In this document: piece by piece, positions 1 through 12,829 of the stretch
Numbering within the stretch: position 1 is the first letter of the stretch
Layout: each line of letters opens with the position of its first letter
Source of the DNA: Theocolax elegans
Lineage: Eukaryota; Arthropoda; Insecta; Hymenoptera; Cerocephalidae
Direction: 5' to 3'
Assembly (NCBI GenBank): GCA_026168455.1
Contig: CM047431.1
Location: forward strand, 49,704,032-49,768,031
Length of the DNA stretch: 64,000 bases
Position numbers and translations under genes: made by a program
The notes under the pieces: model-generated
What the model saw: only the letters and a program-made list of their open reading frames with translations
Told to the model about the DNA's origin: nothing
Database searches by the model: none

Positions 1-1255
1 CTTAAGACACCCCGTTTAGAAATCGAATGAATTTCACAGCAGATCTCGCTTCTCTCATCAAACTTTCAAAATATCATTGTAAATTTATTTTCTAAAATTA
101 CTAAAAGCATCGGAATGTTTCACAAATAGAGATACTTACACCGCATTCGTAACTCTCAACTAATATCTTACATATTTAAAAAATACCTGTCGTTACTTAT
201 TACACATACACATGCACACACATATACACGCGGATATATATATATAGTTACGCAAGAAACAACAACAATAATAAATGCTATACACGACATTAAATCTGTT
301 AGTTTCGCGGTTTTCACTGACTGAATCATCGCTTCCACACATCTTAATAAATTTTAAACATAAAATGAATCATTTGTTACGTTCATTGTGACAATTGAAT
401 CGTCAATAAAAAGACAACAATTGATACTTTAAAAAACGTCCTTCGCAATGTGATAGGTTTCGCTCCCATACGCCTCAACAAAGAATTTACCCTCGTAGAA
501 ATATCACACATGTAAATCTACGAGTTCATTTCTATTACTTCGATAATAATGAATCTGTGTATTTAATTTTAGAAAATTCATTAGTTTTTAAGAACCATCC
601 CTTACCAAAGATTTAAAATTAAATTTCAACTGATCGGACAAAACTGAATATTGTACGAAAATAATTACAAATTGTTGGTAAGAAACTGTTACCTAAAGAA
701 CGAATAAAGATTTCTGTCTCAAATTTGGCACATGGGGGTAAGAGTATTTATAAGCAAAGAGCAATCAACTTTTAGAATTGATATGTTTAGGAAGAATAAA
801 AGTTGCTTAAGACACCCCGTTTAGAAATCGAATGAATTTCACAGCAGATCTCGCTTCTCTCATCAAACTTTCAAAATATCATTGTAAATTTATTTTCTAA
901 AATTACTAAAAGCATCGGAATGTTTCACAAATAGAGATACTTACACCGCATTCGTAACTCTCAACTAATATCTTACATATTTAAAAAATACCTGTCGTTA
1001 CTTATTACACATACACATGCACACACACATATACACGCGGATATATATATATATAGTTACGCAAGAAACAACAACAATAATAAATGCTATACACGACATT
1101 AAATCTGTTAGTTTCGCGGTTTTCACTGACTGAATCATCGCTTCCACACATCTTAATAAATTTTAAACTTAAAATGAATCATTTGTTACGTTCATTGTGA
1201 CAATTGAATCGTCAATAAAAAGACAACAATTGATACTTTAAAAAACGTCCTTCGC
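1..1255. repeat. Direct repeat pair of about 450 bp
   Basis: Positions 1-447 are repeated almost identically at 806-1255, with 358 bp of unrelated sequence between. Both copies begin CTTAAGACACCCCG and end in GTCCTTCGCA. They differ mainly in the length of CA and TA microsatellites inside them. The ends are not TG...CA and no reading frame lies between, so this is better read as a local tandem duplication than as a pair of LTRs. The left copy starts at the window edge and may continue outside. Confidence 0.85.
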
Positions 1256-1986
1256 ACACATGTTTATATTTCCGAACGCGAAGGTGTAATATACGTGCAA
1301 ACAATACAAATAAAGGTTTACAAATAACTCGAGTAAACTAATTTAATATATATATATATATATTATGGGAAAACGTAATATACAAAGCATGCAATATATA
1401 TTATCACGATTTATATATTTATTTTTCAAGTTACAACAAAAGAAATTTTAAAATTTCATTGATAAAATAATGATTGCCGCGTGGTTACGCAATGTCCGTT
1501 TCCCTTGTTAACGATAATTCGCGGATCAACTTGTACGTCAACCCGATGTAAAAAAAGACGAAATAAAAATGGAAAATATATGCAACCCAATTGGGAATTA
1601 AGGGAAATAAGTGAAGGAAGTTTTTACGTAAGACGTATATATTGCAAATGTATACAATGTATCGAAAGCGTAACGCTGTATGATAGTGTAAGCTCGTGTG
1701 GGTGACCCAACTAGCGATGACGCGTATTCTGCAATCGCAATTATAGCGCGGAGTTTTAAATTAAACGAGTATACATAAATATGCGCCTGTTTTGTTCGTG
1801 ATAACGTTTCGATGACCGATCGTATTATCAAAAGATACAGTTTTTTATTATTTTATTTATTATAAATTTTCGTGTTTTTATTGTGGTTGGAGGTATATAA
1901 GTTATCATTGATTGTTGTAAACTAAAGTTTGCAATTTCGTTTGTGCCTTCATTATTATTTGAAAAATATAATTATTATGTATGTAT
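1256..1986. other. AT-rich stretch without recognisable gene
   Basis: It holds short TA runs and a slightly GC-richer patch near 1480-1830 with short open frames on both strands. None has a recognisable domain or a convincing splice pattern. I see no gene here. Confidence 0.5.
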
Positions 1987-2396
1987 TTAAGGGGATAACA
2001 AACCCTGCAGTCAATAATTCAAATTTCTAAAATTACAGGGATCTACACCTTTCAAACTAAAAATAACATTTAAAATATAAAATTAAAAATCTTAGCAAAA
2101 TTCATACAAACTATAGCTTAAAATATGAGAAAGAGCGTGACGTTTTCATTTTTAAAGAAAAAAATCATTTTTGTAATAATAATTGCAGTACACAAATTTT
2201 CGGTCGGTAATATTATTTATAAAAATTGCATAAAATTTATATAAAATTTCAATTTATACATCCTAATTAAATTATTAATATAAAAATCTGAGTAAATTTG
2301 GGGACTTGATGTTCAGAATTTTCTCAAAAGTTCATTCTGTTTTTTTTATAAAAGAATATATAGAGTAACAATTTTCTGTTCGAGAATGTCCCTAAA
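1987..2396. mobile_element. Degenerate copy of TTAA-flanked tandem-dimer MITE (family T1)
   Basis: The left end is TTAA followed by GGGGATAACA. The body contains ACAGGGATCTACACCTTTCA and the decayed right end reads GAATGTCCCT. The same body is found at 45101-45487 and 58897-59286, and in part at 48757-48852. Two related halves can be seen, marked by GTGACGTTTTC near 2138 and TTGATGTTCAG near 2307. This copy has lost a clean right terminal repeat, so it is older than the intronic copies. Confidence 0.6.
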
Positions 2397-4124
2397 ATTA
2401 TCGATTGAGAAATACTAATTATACAAATATATTAGAATTAAAGCTAAACTACGAGAACACTGCTTCTTTTTATGGTGTACATTTCAATGATGCAAAGTTC
2501 CATGATAATTCGTTAATTAATAATTTTAAAAATTTTTAAAACTCAATATACAGAAACACTTAAAAACAATGAGTTAAAATTTTTCACAATTACAGATTGA
2601 AGTTTAGTAATGGAAACGCTCTCGTGGATATCATCTAAAATATTAATTTTTCCAAAAAATAGTACTTCTCAGTCGATATTTGGCTCGGATGGTAACATGT
2701 TGAGTTTAACATCCGCTTGATCTAAATGTATCAATAATTATCATATAGATTTAAATAAAATTAGCTATATCATTACAGTAATCAAAATATTTATGACGTA
2801 TTCTACGTCCAACAGTTTGCCATATAAGTTCATAATTAATAGCTGGCAAAATGGTTTCACCTAACCTCAAAATGAATAAATTCCATAGGGTGATTACATA
2901 AATATTTATTTAATATAATAATTTATGGAATACAATTAATTTTGTTTTTCCGTGACTATTATTAACAGGATTGGGGACGGCATGACACACATTTATGTCA
3001 TGTTATGTTACTTGTCTCTGTTCTGATTTATGATTTTTCTAATCTAAAAAAATATACCTCGATGCACGTAAGGATAAACGTAAATTGACGTACAGAAATC
3101 TAATTTTTTTATTAACTTTTTAAATTATTTAACTATTCATTTTTATTGTAATAATCTGATTTGATTTTTGTGCGAAAAAAATACTAATACATTGTCCATA
3201 CCCAACCTGTTAACCATATAATATCTTTTAAAAGATAGTAACTAATACAGTAATTATTATTAAAATTATGCACGATAACATTTTTGTTATAATTTTCCTA
3301 ACAAATATAGGTAATACTATATACTACAAAGAATTTTTTATAAAAACAATTACTACTACAGAATTATAAAAAATGTAACAATTTCTTTACGAATATTAGG
3401 GTATTTGCGGTTCTATAGATTCCTCTCATTTTTTATTTGTAAATATATATGTATATGTGTATTTAAAAAAAGTGCAATAAGTAATGTGCAACTATCGGCC
3501 ATTTAACTTTAATTAACATAAATGTTATACGCGAATTATCGTAGAATGAGGAAAAAAATGTTACTTCTTTATAAATAATGACTCATAGGAAGTATTTACT
3601 ATGATTTATTTTATTAACAATTTAACGTTTACATTTCAACGAACGTTTACAACGTTCTAAGATTTATTACACCTTCAAACAATTTTAATATTACGTTTAC
3701 AAATATACAATTGAAAAGAAAAACATTTTTTCTTAATTACTATAGATTTTAAAAATTGAATCAATTGTCTTATTGTAAAATGTAGTATGTAAAATGTTGA
3801 ACAAAAATATAGCAAACGATAGTCGTGTAATACTTACCGTAGTAAGAGACGAATTCCGAGTAAAAATGTCTTATTCCCACGCGATAAACGATCAAAGGGC
3901 ACGTTACAAAAATTGAAGACCTTCGGGAGAGAAAAAGACCTTTACGTAACGTTAAATATCATAACATCCAACAAATGTGTTTTAATTCCCCTCCAATAAT
4001 TTATTACTCACACTCGTGAGCAATTTTCCGGACGAGCGTCTCCAAGGTCTCGACGACAGGAAAAGGCGCACGAGGTGAAAAAAAATAATAAAGAATTGCA
4101 ATATACGCGCCCATGTATAACATG

Positions 4125-4159
<35 letters not shown>

Positions 4160-4328
4160 AAGCGAGATTTGACGATCCCACGACGTTTGTCGGTTTTTTT
4201 ACGTTCAAGTGAAAATAAAGAGTCGTGGATGCCTAGTGTAATTGTGGGATATTCTCTTTTCGATGAAAAGATAGAAGAATAGAATATTTGTTTTTGTTTG
4301 CTAGAAAGTTCTGTGTTAAAATACATAG

Positions 4329-4359
<31 letters not shown>

Positions 4360-5370
4360 CATATACATATTCTAAGATTGGTTGTGAGTATATATTAGAA
4401 CAATAAAATTGTAATTATTGTTTTTCTTATATATTTTTCCAATTATATATATATGGGAGATTCCATGTGAAGTGATCCAGTTAAAAAATAGAGTGTTGCT
4501 AAATTTTTAGACCTGAATTTTAATTAATACCAGAGCTGTAGCCAATCAAAAAATCGAATTTTTTGAAAAAATGACTTTTTGGCCATGTTTATCACTTAAT
4601 AACTCAAAATCTAACAATTTTTTCTTATATACATTAAATTTGAAAAAGTTTATAAATTTCTAGAAGAATCTGTTGAAATATTTAATTTATATTAGTTTGA
4701 AACATTGATTATAGTTATAATTAATAAATACCTTTGTAGTCAAAAAAAGGGTTGTACGATCAAAAATATTTTATCCATCCAAGAATCTAATTCATCGATG
4801 ATTAATTACCTTCAAAATGATACAAAGTTTGAGTGCGGCAGAGCATTTCAGACAAAGTTATGGTGTTTTTAGGCAAATTTCTTAAAAAAAGAGAGCGAAT
4901 GCATTTTATGAAAAAAAAAACAGAGTAACCGTATACTTGCATTCAAACAACATGGCACTATTATTCCTCAATAATTCTAAAATATACTATTTATTGTTAG
5001 TCATTGATACTTTTCAATCTCTAAGCTGCTTACAAACACAAAACAGTAGGTATAAGCAGTTATACCTGTTATATAATTGGATTTATTGGAATTATAAAAT
5101 ATTTCAGGTATTTATAATTTTTAATTAACGAAGTAACAATTTTCGGCTTAAAATATCGTATATAGTCAAATCTACAAAATATTTCATTTAAATTATTCAA
5201 TTTTAAAGTACGTTTTTATGAAATAAGAATTATTTTCAATTATGTATACATAAATTAGTACATTCTTCAACATTTTTAATTTATTATAAATATTATAAAT
5301 AAATTATAAATAAATATTATTTTTTTGAAATATTTTAATACTTTTCGTCTTTATTTCATACTGACGACTT
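2397..5370. other. AT-rich non-coding region with TA and CA microsatellites
   Basis: No open frame here resembles a protein. Dinucleotide tracts lie at about 4126-4157 (TA) and 4326-4360 (CA then TA). Around 4450-4940 is a stretch that starts GGGAGATTCCATGTGAAG and ends near a CGGTTACTCTG motif; it may be a dispersed repeat, but no second copy is present in the window. Confidence 0.4.
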
Positions 5371-7950
5371 TCAACAATTTTCATCCAATTTTCGATCAAA
5401 TTTAGTTGGAAATTACTTTACAACATTAGCTATAGTTAATTTTCCAGCAAGGTTGCAGTGGTTCAATTAAAACTTTTTCAAAAATATTGATTTAAGTATT
5501 CTTTTCGATAAAAAAATAATATTTATCGAAATTTTTCTAGATTTTTATTTGTGAGTCTTTACAACAAGTCTATAGGAACATTTACGAATAGTAAAGCCAA
5601 CGTGTTATTAGATAGGATTATTTAATAGATATAAAATTAGGCAATGATAAACCGAATCATCGATATTAACGATACATATAATTACTTTCGCATAATGCAT
5701 GTATTTTTAATTTTTATTGTTTAGTAAAAAGTGATTATTTATTCATTTGTTGAAAGTTAATATTGAATGATTATTCGCTGTGCAAAGTGCATTTCACTTT
5801 TTGCACAAAAAAAATTGAATAGAGAATTATCATTTGTATTATGTGATAATGTAGATGATAAACGTTACCATTGATATAATGAACTTAGGAATATTAGTTA
5901 ATAATTCAATCTTTAAATCATTGTGAATCATACGGTATTGGATACGTTTAGTGGAATAATAAATTTACTTGAATTTAAATCGTATTTATATACGTACGTC
6001 GAAATATTTCGTTAACGTTCCATAACCGTATTTTTTAATATATTTTCGGAGTTATTTTTGTAATAAACGTTTATAAGCGACATATGACTACAGTTTATTT
6101 TTTAAAATTATAATTACCATTGAAACATGGAGTTTACAGGAATAATCCGTTGAAAAATGCTGCATAAATACAGTTTTATATTTATTTTTCAAATCATATC
6201 GCGAATGTATATATACATAATCATTATAGACATATAATTATATATACAACTTTGCAACATAACTTTATACACAAATTATTTAAAAATTACTTATGTATCA
6301 TAATAAATAATAATAAAAACTAATTTTTACACACACAGTAGTTTTGTGCACAAGAAAATTATTTGCATCCCAATTTACATATTTAATTAGATAAAAAAAA
6401 TTTAATAGAGAATTATCATTTGTATTAAGTGATAATGTAGATGATAAACGTTACAATTGATATAATAAACTTAGGAATATAAGTTAATAATTCAATCTTT
6501 AAATCATTGTGAATCATACGGTATTGGATACGTTTAGTGGAATAATAAATTTACTTGAATTTAAATCGTATTTATATACGTACGTCGAAATATTTCGTTA
6601 ACGTTCCATAACCGTATTTTTTAATATATTTTCGGAGTTATTTTTGTAATAAACGTTTATAAGCGACATATGACTACAGTTTATTTTTTAAAATTATAAT
6701 TACCATTGAAACATGGAGTTTACAGGAATAATCCGTTGAAAAATGCTGCATAAATACAGTTTTATATTTATTTTTCAAATCATATCGCGAATGTATATAT
6801 ACATAATCATTATAGACATATTAATTATATATACAACTTTGCAACATAACTTTATACACAAATTATTTAAAATTACTTATGTATCATAAAAATAAGTTAA
6901 TTATGAGCTATTAAAAATAAACAATTTTCATCCAATTTTCGATCAAATTTAGTTGAAAATTACTTTACAACATTAGCTATAGTTAAATTTCCATTATCGT
7001 TGCAGTGGTTCAATTAAAACTTTTTCAAAATATTGATTTAAGTATTCTTTTCGATAAAAAAAATAATATTATCGAAATTTTTCTAGATTTTTATTTGTGA
7101 GTCTTCACAACAAGTCTATAGGAACATTTACGAATAGTAAAGCCAACGTGTTATTAGATAGGATTATTTAATAGATATAAAATTATGCAATGATAAACCG
7201 AATCATTGATATTAACGATACATATAATTACTATTGCATCATTTTTAATTTTTATTGTTTAGTAAAAAGTGATTATTTATTCATTTGTTGAAAGTTAATC
7301 TTGAATGATTATTTGCTGTGCAAAGTGCATTTCACTTTTTGCAAAAAAAAATTTAATAGAGAATTATCATTTATATTAAGTGATAATGTAGATGATAAAC
7401 GTTACAATTGATATAATAAACTTAGGAATATAAGTTAATAATTCAATCTTTAAATCATTGTGAATCATACGGTATTGGATACGTTTAGTGGAATAATAAA
7501 TTTACTTGAATTTAAATCGTATTTATATACGTACGTCGAAATATTTCGTTAACGTTCCATAACCGTATTTTTTAATATATTTTCGGAGTTATTTTTGTAA
7601 TAAACGTTTATAAGCGACATATGACTACAGTTTATTTTTTAAAATTATAATTACCATTGAAACATGGAGTTTACAGGAATAATCCGTTGAAAAAATGCTG
7701 CCTAAATACAGTTTTATATTTCCCATTTATTTTTCAAATCATATCGCGAATGTATATATACATAATCATTAGACACATATTAATTATATATACAACTTTG
7801 CAACATAACTTTATGCACAAATTATTTAAAATTACGTATGTATCATAATAAATAATAATAAAACTAATTTTTACACACACAGTAGTTTTGTGCACAAGAA
7901 AATTATTTGCATCCCAACTTTTACATATTTAATTAGATAAAAAAAATTTA
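5371..7950. repeat. Nested tandem array with segment order A-B-C-B-A-B-C
   Basis: Three segment types recur in direct orientation. Segment A (about 440 bp, containing TTTCATCCAATTTTCGATC) is at 5371-5822 and 6920-7358. Segment B (about 480 bp, containing GAATCATACGGTATTGG) is at 5823-6300, 6409-6892 and 7359-7845. Segment C (about 100 bp, containing CACAGTAGTTTTGTGCAC) is at 6301-6400 and 7846-7950. The copies differ by a few substitutions and many one-base indels. The order implies at least two successive unequal duplications. No copy keeps an open reading frame, so the array appears non-coding. Confidence 0.85.
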
Positions 7951-8202
7951 ATAAAAATACAAAGTATTAGTAAAATTAAAATTTAGTATTTCCAGTCAGC
8001 GAAAAGTGTTGTACTCAACTATTTCTTCGGAAATGGATATTATTATACCTTTATGATAGAACGACGTGGTTCACAACGTGGTTCACAACGTTTACACAAA
8101 ATTATTACATTATGCACGGCGGAGAAAAAAAGTTAAAGTAAAAATAACAATATTATATTGAACACTTGACAACCCGTAAAAATAAAAGTAACTAGGTCTG
8201 TA

Positions 8203-8490
8203 CACTGAAAAAAATAAATTTTTGATCTAAGCGAAATTTTTTTAAATATGCCTCAAGAAAAACATCTGTTTGCTCCAATGTGATTCTTCTGTTATCAAAT
8301 GAATTTTTCTATTATCGAGCAAAATTTCTTTTTGTAATAAATGCGATAGTACAACCCAAAAAGATCCATATTTTAAAATCAATCAGATTCCTCTTGATTA
8401 TAAAGGAATCGCATTGAACAAACCGAATTTTCTTTTTGAGGTATATTGAAGTAGAATCCCGTTTAGATCAAAAATATTTATTTTTTAGTG
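8203..8490. mobile_element. Short Tc1/mariner-type MITE with TA target duplication
   Basis: The two ends form an inverted repeat: CACTGAAAAAAATAAATTT on the left and its imperfect reverse complement, ending TTTTTTAGTG, on the right. GATCTAA/TTAGATC lies just inside. Both sides are flanked by TA (8201-8202 and 8491-8492). No frame encodes a transposase, so the element is non-autonomous. CACTGA-type ends and a TA target site are typical of the Tc1/mariner group. Another CACTGAGAAAAACG end begins at 8493, which suggests a second, truncated insertion directly next to it. Confidence 0.75.
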
Positions 8491-8492
8491 TA

Positions 8493-9430
8493 CACTGAGA
8501 AAAACGATTGTTTAGTTCAAAGAAACTATGATTTTCGTAGCGTAAACTCTTATTTCATTTGTAGCAAATGTTGATTTCTTAATAGTTAAAAAATATTCCT
8601 TAACTATGACAAACTTTTGTTTTGTAATAGAAAAATATCCATTATCTTATATGAGTACATATAATTCTTAATAGTCATGAGATTATGATTTGAAGAAAAT
8701 AATTATTATTAAAAAATTTAGAATTGCAAGGAAAACTCTTATTTGATATTAATTATAATACAAATAAATTATTATTTACAAATATATGAAAATTGAATCT
8801 TAATTTATTTATTTTTGTTAATTTTCTTTAATATAATTATATTTAATTTAAATTGAATATATGTCAATTGCAAAAACTGATTAATTCACTGAACTCGTAT
8901 AAAAATTACAATTTTTACTATAGAAAATCAATCGCGCCTTAACTATAAAAAATTTAAATATAATGTGCACCTTGCCAAATCAAGTAATAGAAAACTTTAT
9001 TATTAAGTCATGTGCCTTTCGCCGTATTTCAATCCACATTTCTTAATAGTTAAGGAAAATTCTCTCAAAGAATTACTATTCTCACTGATATAAGAAAAAT
9101 TTATTAATACTTACTAAACGTGATTTTTTATAACATCGTTCGTTTTTACAGAAGCTACATACGCGTGGTCGAATTAAAATGAAACACCCTCTATATATCC
9201 CATTTGATAAATTTTCCCAAAAGAAATGTAGTAATACATAATTTCATATTATACTTTTTATATGATTTATCAATATGTCTCTCGATTGCTCAACAACACT
9301 GTAATATTTATTACAACAATTTAATTCTGCATGAATCACATTCCATAAATCAATCTCCCCAAAATATAACGAACGAGTCACACACTGTATAATCGACTAT
9401 ACGATGCGTACATAAGTGTATTCGAGTAAA
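8493..9430. other. AT-rich non-coding region, possible truncated MITE at its left edge
   Basis: It starts with a mariner-like end (CACTGAGAAAAACG) but I found no matching right terminal repeat. The rest shows no gene-like signal on either strand. Confidence 0.35.
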
Positions 9431-9469
9431 AAGAAAGAAGAAAATGTAATTTGTAAAAATTAAGGTATA

Positions 9470-9720
9470 CCCCACCCGGTGTAAACGCGATTGCGCACGC
9501 GCAGTAGATCGGGGATTTAAAGCGGTCAGTTTTAAAGCCCGATCGATGAGAGAACGTCGCGGGTTTTTCAGTCGCGCGCTCGCTTTCCACGACGGAGCGC
9601 GCGAAATATAACCATAACCTTGATCGGTTAAACGCGGAGAGAAATAAAAAAGGTTCGATGAATGTATCGACGTATCTCGGAGGTTAGGTTGTGTACTTGT
9701 ATTTTCCGATCGGTAAAATT
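9470..9720. promoter_or_regulatory. CpG-rich island, candidate promoter or 5' exon
   Basis: This is one of the few GC- and CpG-rich stretches in the first 25 kb, with motifs such as GCGCACGCGC and GTCGCGCGCTCGC. A TCAGTT near 9526 resembles an arthropod initiator, and CGATCG followed by GTAAAA near 9712 could be a splice donor. No coding sequence can be followed from it on either strand. It may be the non-coding first exon of a gene whose body lies elsewhere. This is a weak inference from composition. Confidence 0.3.
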
Positions 9721-9739
9721 GAGTGTACGAGCGTATATA

Positions 9740-11573
9740 CATTATACACACAGTGCAGATATAATATAAGGAGAGAAAGTGAAGAAACATTTTTGACGCA
9801 CGACTTTGCATAAGGTACATACATACATACATATACATATATATGTATACAATCCATTATAAACAAGGATACAATATTTATTATATTTAAATTTAAAAAC
9901 GCGTGATTTTGGGAAAATGGCGAGTTCACCATATAAATCACGCTTTAAGCATGGTATATTTATCGGTGATACACATAAAATTACTAAAAAAAAAAAAAGC
10001 AGTGTAACCCACTTTACAGCGCAACCGCATAAATTAATTCATCCGCAATCCGTATAATACACGCGCGGATTCCAATGATAATTAACTTATCATCTCTCGT
10101 TCACTTATTTGCCTTTTTTTTTTTCGTTCACTATTTCGTACCGCATTTACATATTTTATTTACTATACCCTTTTTTCACCTAACGTACTTTGTCCTAGTT
10201 TCCTTACGCCACACGCAAACAAAAACGAGTACTTATATCTCGCGATCGCGTGGACGTCGACGAGCACGCATAATAAAAGAAAAATACGAACGAATAACCG
10301 AACATACGTTTGTCTGCAACATAAATAAAATTTTGTTTTCTTGCGTTAAATTTTAACAACTATAAAACAAGGACTCGCTACTTACAAGATGGTTAGTAAC
10401 ACCGCAAGTCCGTTGAATGCAATTATTCGTGTGTATGTATGCTTAAAAGTAGTAAGATATTCCTTTGACTCTTGGAAAATAATAATTACTTTTACCATAT
10501 ATATAAATCATAATTGTGCGCTTACATATATAGGGAGATAACGAAAGTATGCCTTAATAATAATAATAATATAATGTGTATATATAAAACTTACGAAGTA
10601 TATTATCAAGAGAAATACTAATTAATACGTAATTGCAAAATAATGTATAATCGTTTCGATGTAATGTTATTAACTCGGCGAGCAATTACTTTTAGCACGC
10701 GTCTCGATCGAAAATTATCTTTTCTTATTTTAAATTCTCATTCGCCCGATATATACACACACACACGCAGTAAAACGAAATAAGTTGTTACTTCAAGCGG
10801 GATTCTTGTTAAATACGATCCAGGAATAAATCTAGTTGTCAATAAATGAATATTGGAAAATTTAGAAGAGCATGGTTGATCCTCCGTAAATTGATCAACC
10901 TTCCTAGTTTTGGACATAAAGATCATTACAATTTGATTGACAACCACATTTCATCTTGAGTGATATTTAACAAGAATTCCGCTCGAAGTAACTAATTATA
11001 TTTTTCAGTGCAGATTTTATTCTTAAGAGAGGCACGCAACAATTACAGCATTGCATAATAACGTAATTGTTTAATAATATTTTAAAATCAAGTTGTGCCT
11101 CGGAAAGACCGATAAATATATTATACAGCGTATGATTAATAAGCCGTTTTATCGGACAATTTGACTTTCGACACCATTGTAACGTAAATTCATGTTATAT
11201 GGATATATATACGCATGGCGTGTGCAGCAATGAGTACATCGATGTAGGTACGTAATCGCGGCCCTGAATATCAGAGAACTAACAATCAAAATATATATGC
11301 GTTCGCACGAGATCCGGAAATTCGCAATGATGATTCGTTCGTATACAAACAACTGCTCGATTAATATTCCACGCGTTATATATAATGGACAAAGGGTTAC
11401 CTACACTTTGGGCGTGGTTACAACGATTTTTTAAAATCAAGTTGCTTTTGAGGAAATGTAATCGTTTCGATGCATTTAACATTGTGTGTAAAACTATAAA
11501 GAAACATTATTTAATGTTTACGTGTGTATAATCCGAACTAAATTGATTTACTTTTGAATGTAGCACGCCCTAG
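9740..11573. other. Region without recognisable gene
   Basis: Several open frames of 60-95 codons occur (for example near 10075-10356 and 11149-11482). They show no domain and no plausible amino-acid composition, and there are no matching splice sites to join them. Part of the sequence near 10200-10300 is moderately GC-rich. I cannot assign a function. Confidence 0.35.
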
Positions 11574-11576
11574 TTA

Positions 11577-12152
11577 CTCTTTGTCCACAATAGTTGGTGA
11601 AATTTCGTAGAGTACGGCCCTTTAAAAAAAAATTAAAGGCGTTTCGTCCTCGATCCCCAGTTTAGACTTCTCAGTAAGGAATTGGAGACCTTACCTTAGA
11701 CGCCTGTCGCAAGATGAACCGCGACGCCAGCAAGATGTCATGCGTCTGTATATATATATATAGAAAAGAGACGTCGATCATGAATCTGAAGTTTCTCCCT
11801 AGCAAGTGTAGAGAGATAATCGTCTCCATCTATAGCGGTGTTATATTATGTACATATATATCCATCATTGAACGATAAATTCATTTTTGTTTCAAATAAT
11901 CTGCCATTCGATCTAATACGTCGCACTCTGGCTAGTGGTTTTTCCTACCGCTAGATGGACAGGATTATCTCTCTACACTCGCTAGAGAGATTGTCGTCTC
12001 TTTTCTATATATATATACATAGCCGCATAACATTTTGCGACAGGTGTCTAAGGTAAGAGAAGAGTTCAAACTGGAGATCGAAAATGAAACGCCTTTAATT
12101 TTTTTAAAAGGCCGTACTCTGGGAAATTCCACGAACCATAGTGGATAAAGAG
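11577..12152. mobile_element. 576-bp palindromic MITE with TA flanks
   Basis: The ends are CTCTTTGTCCAC (left) and GTGGATAAAGAG (right), flanked by TA at 11575-11576 and 12153-12154. The inverted similarity reaches about 200 bp inward on each side and includes GAGTACGGCC, TTAAAGGCGTTTC and CTGTCGCAA on both arms. The arms differ by many substitutions, so this is an old insertion. No transposase frame is present. TA target sites suggest mobilisation by a Tc1/mariner-type transposase. Confidence 0.75.
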
Positions 12153-12649
12153 TAAATATACTTAATTAAAAAATTAAGCAATTTCGTTCAGAAAGACCGA
12201 TGTTACATATTATACACGTATGTACTTATCACCGAACGATACATTCATTTTTATTTCAGTATATTTAATGTTGTTCCTTTTCTCATTTTATTTTCTTTAC
12301 TTTCATTTTTTTCTATACGCATATACGAGGAAATACAATCATATATTTAAGATATTGTAACTCTATTAAAGAAACCTTAATTAACATTATTTATTTTCTA
12401 ATTTTTGATAATTAAATATATTTGAAAAGTCATTGATTTTTAAATAAGTTAATATATCTATAATTTTAACTTACATCTCGTAGTTCCAATTTTTACTAAA
12501 TTCGCGCATTTCAAACTCCACTATTTCTTCGTTTAAAATTTAATTAAATAAATAAAAATTGTATCTGCTCGAATGTTAGAAAAGTATATTAAAAAAATGA
12601 TCGTTACGTTTAAACGAGAGAAAAAAAGGGAATTTTTTAAAAAGGAGGA

Positions 12650-12820
12650 GTGTACTTGTGTATGGTATGGTTCTTCCGAAATGGGAGGTGCACCGATCGC
12701 GCGCATCGAGGCCAGGGGTCACTGACCCAAGGAATATTCGTCGATGTTGGTGCGGCAAGTTTCCGATGGCGCAATTGTCACTGTTTGCTTCTGGTTTCTG
12801 TGACCGTGGTCAGGTGTGTG
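12650..12820. other. GC-rich island of unknown function
   Basis: It stands out in composition and contains GATCGCGCGCATCGAGG and GTCACTGACCC. The + strand is open in two frames. GTCAG followed by GTGTGTGT near 12810 could be a donor site, so a 5' exon is possible. The translations have no recognisable domain. I record it as an unexplained GC-rich patch. Confidence 0.25.
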
Positions 12821-12829
12821 TGTACATAC

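Noticed and set aside
1..1255. Solo retrotransposon interpretation (two LTRs)
   Set aside because: The repeats lack TG...CA ends, and the spacer is only 358 bp with no primer-binding site or gag/pol frame.
3982..4368. 128-codon minus-strand frame beginning with Tyr/Ile repeats
   Set aside because: It runs through TA and CA microsatellites; the middle part has no recognisable domain.
9350..9838. 162-codon minus-strand open frame
   Set aside because: It crosses the GC-rich island where stop codons are rarer. It has no domain, no start context and low-complexity ends, so I treat it as chance.
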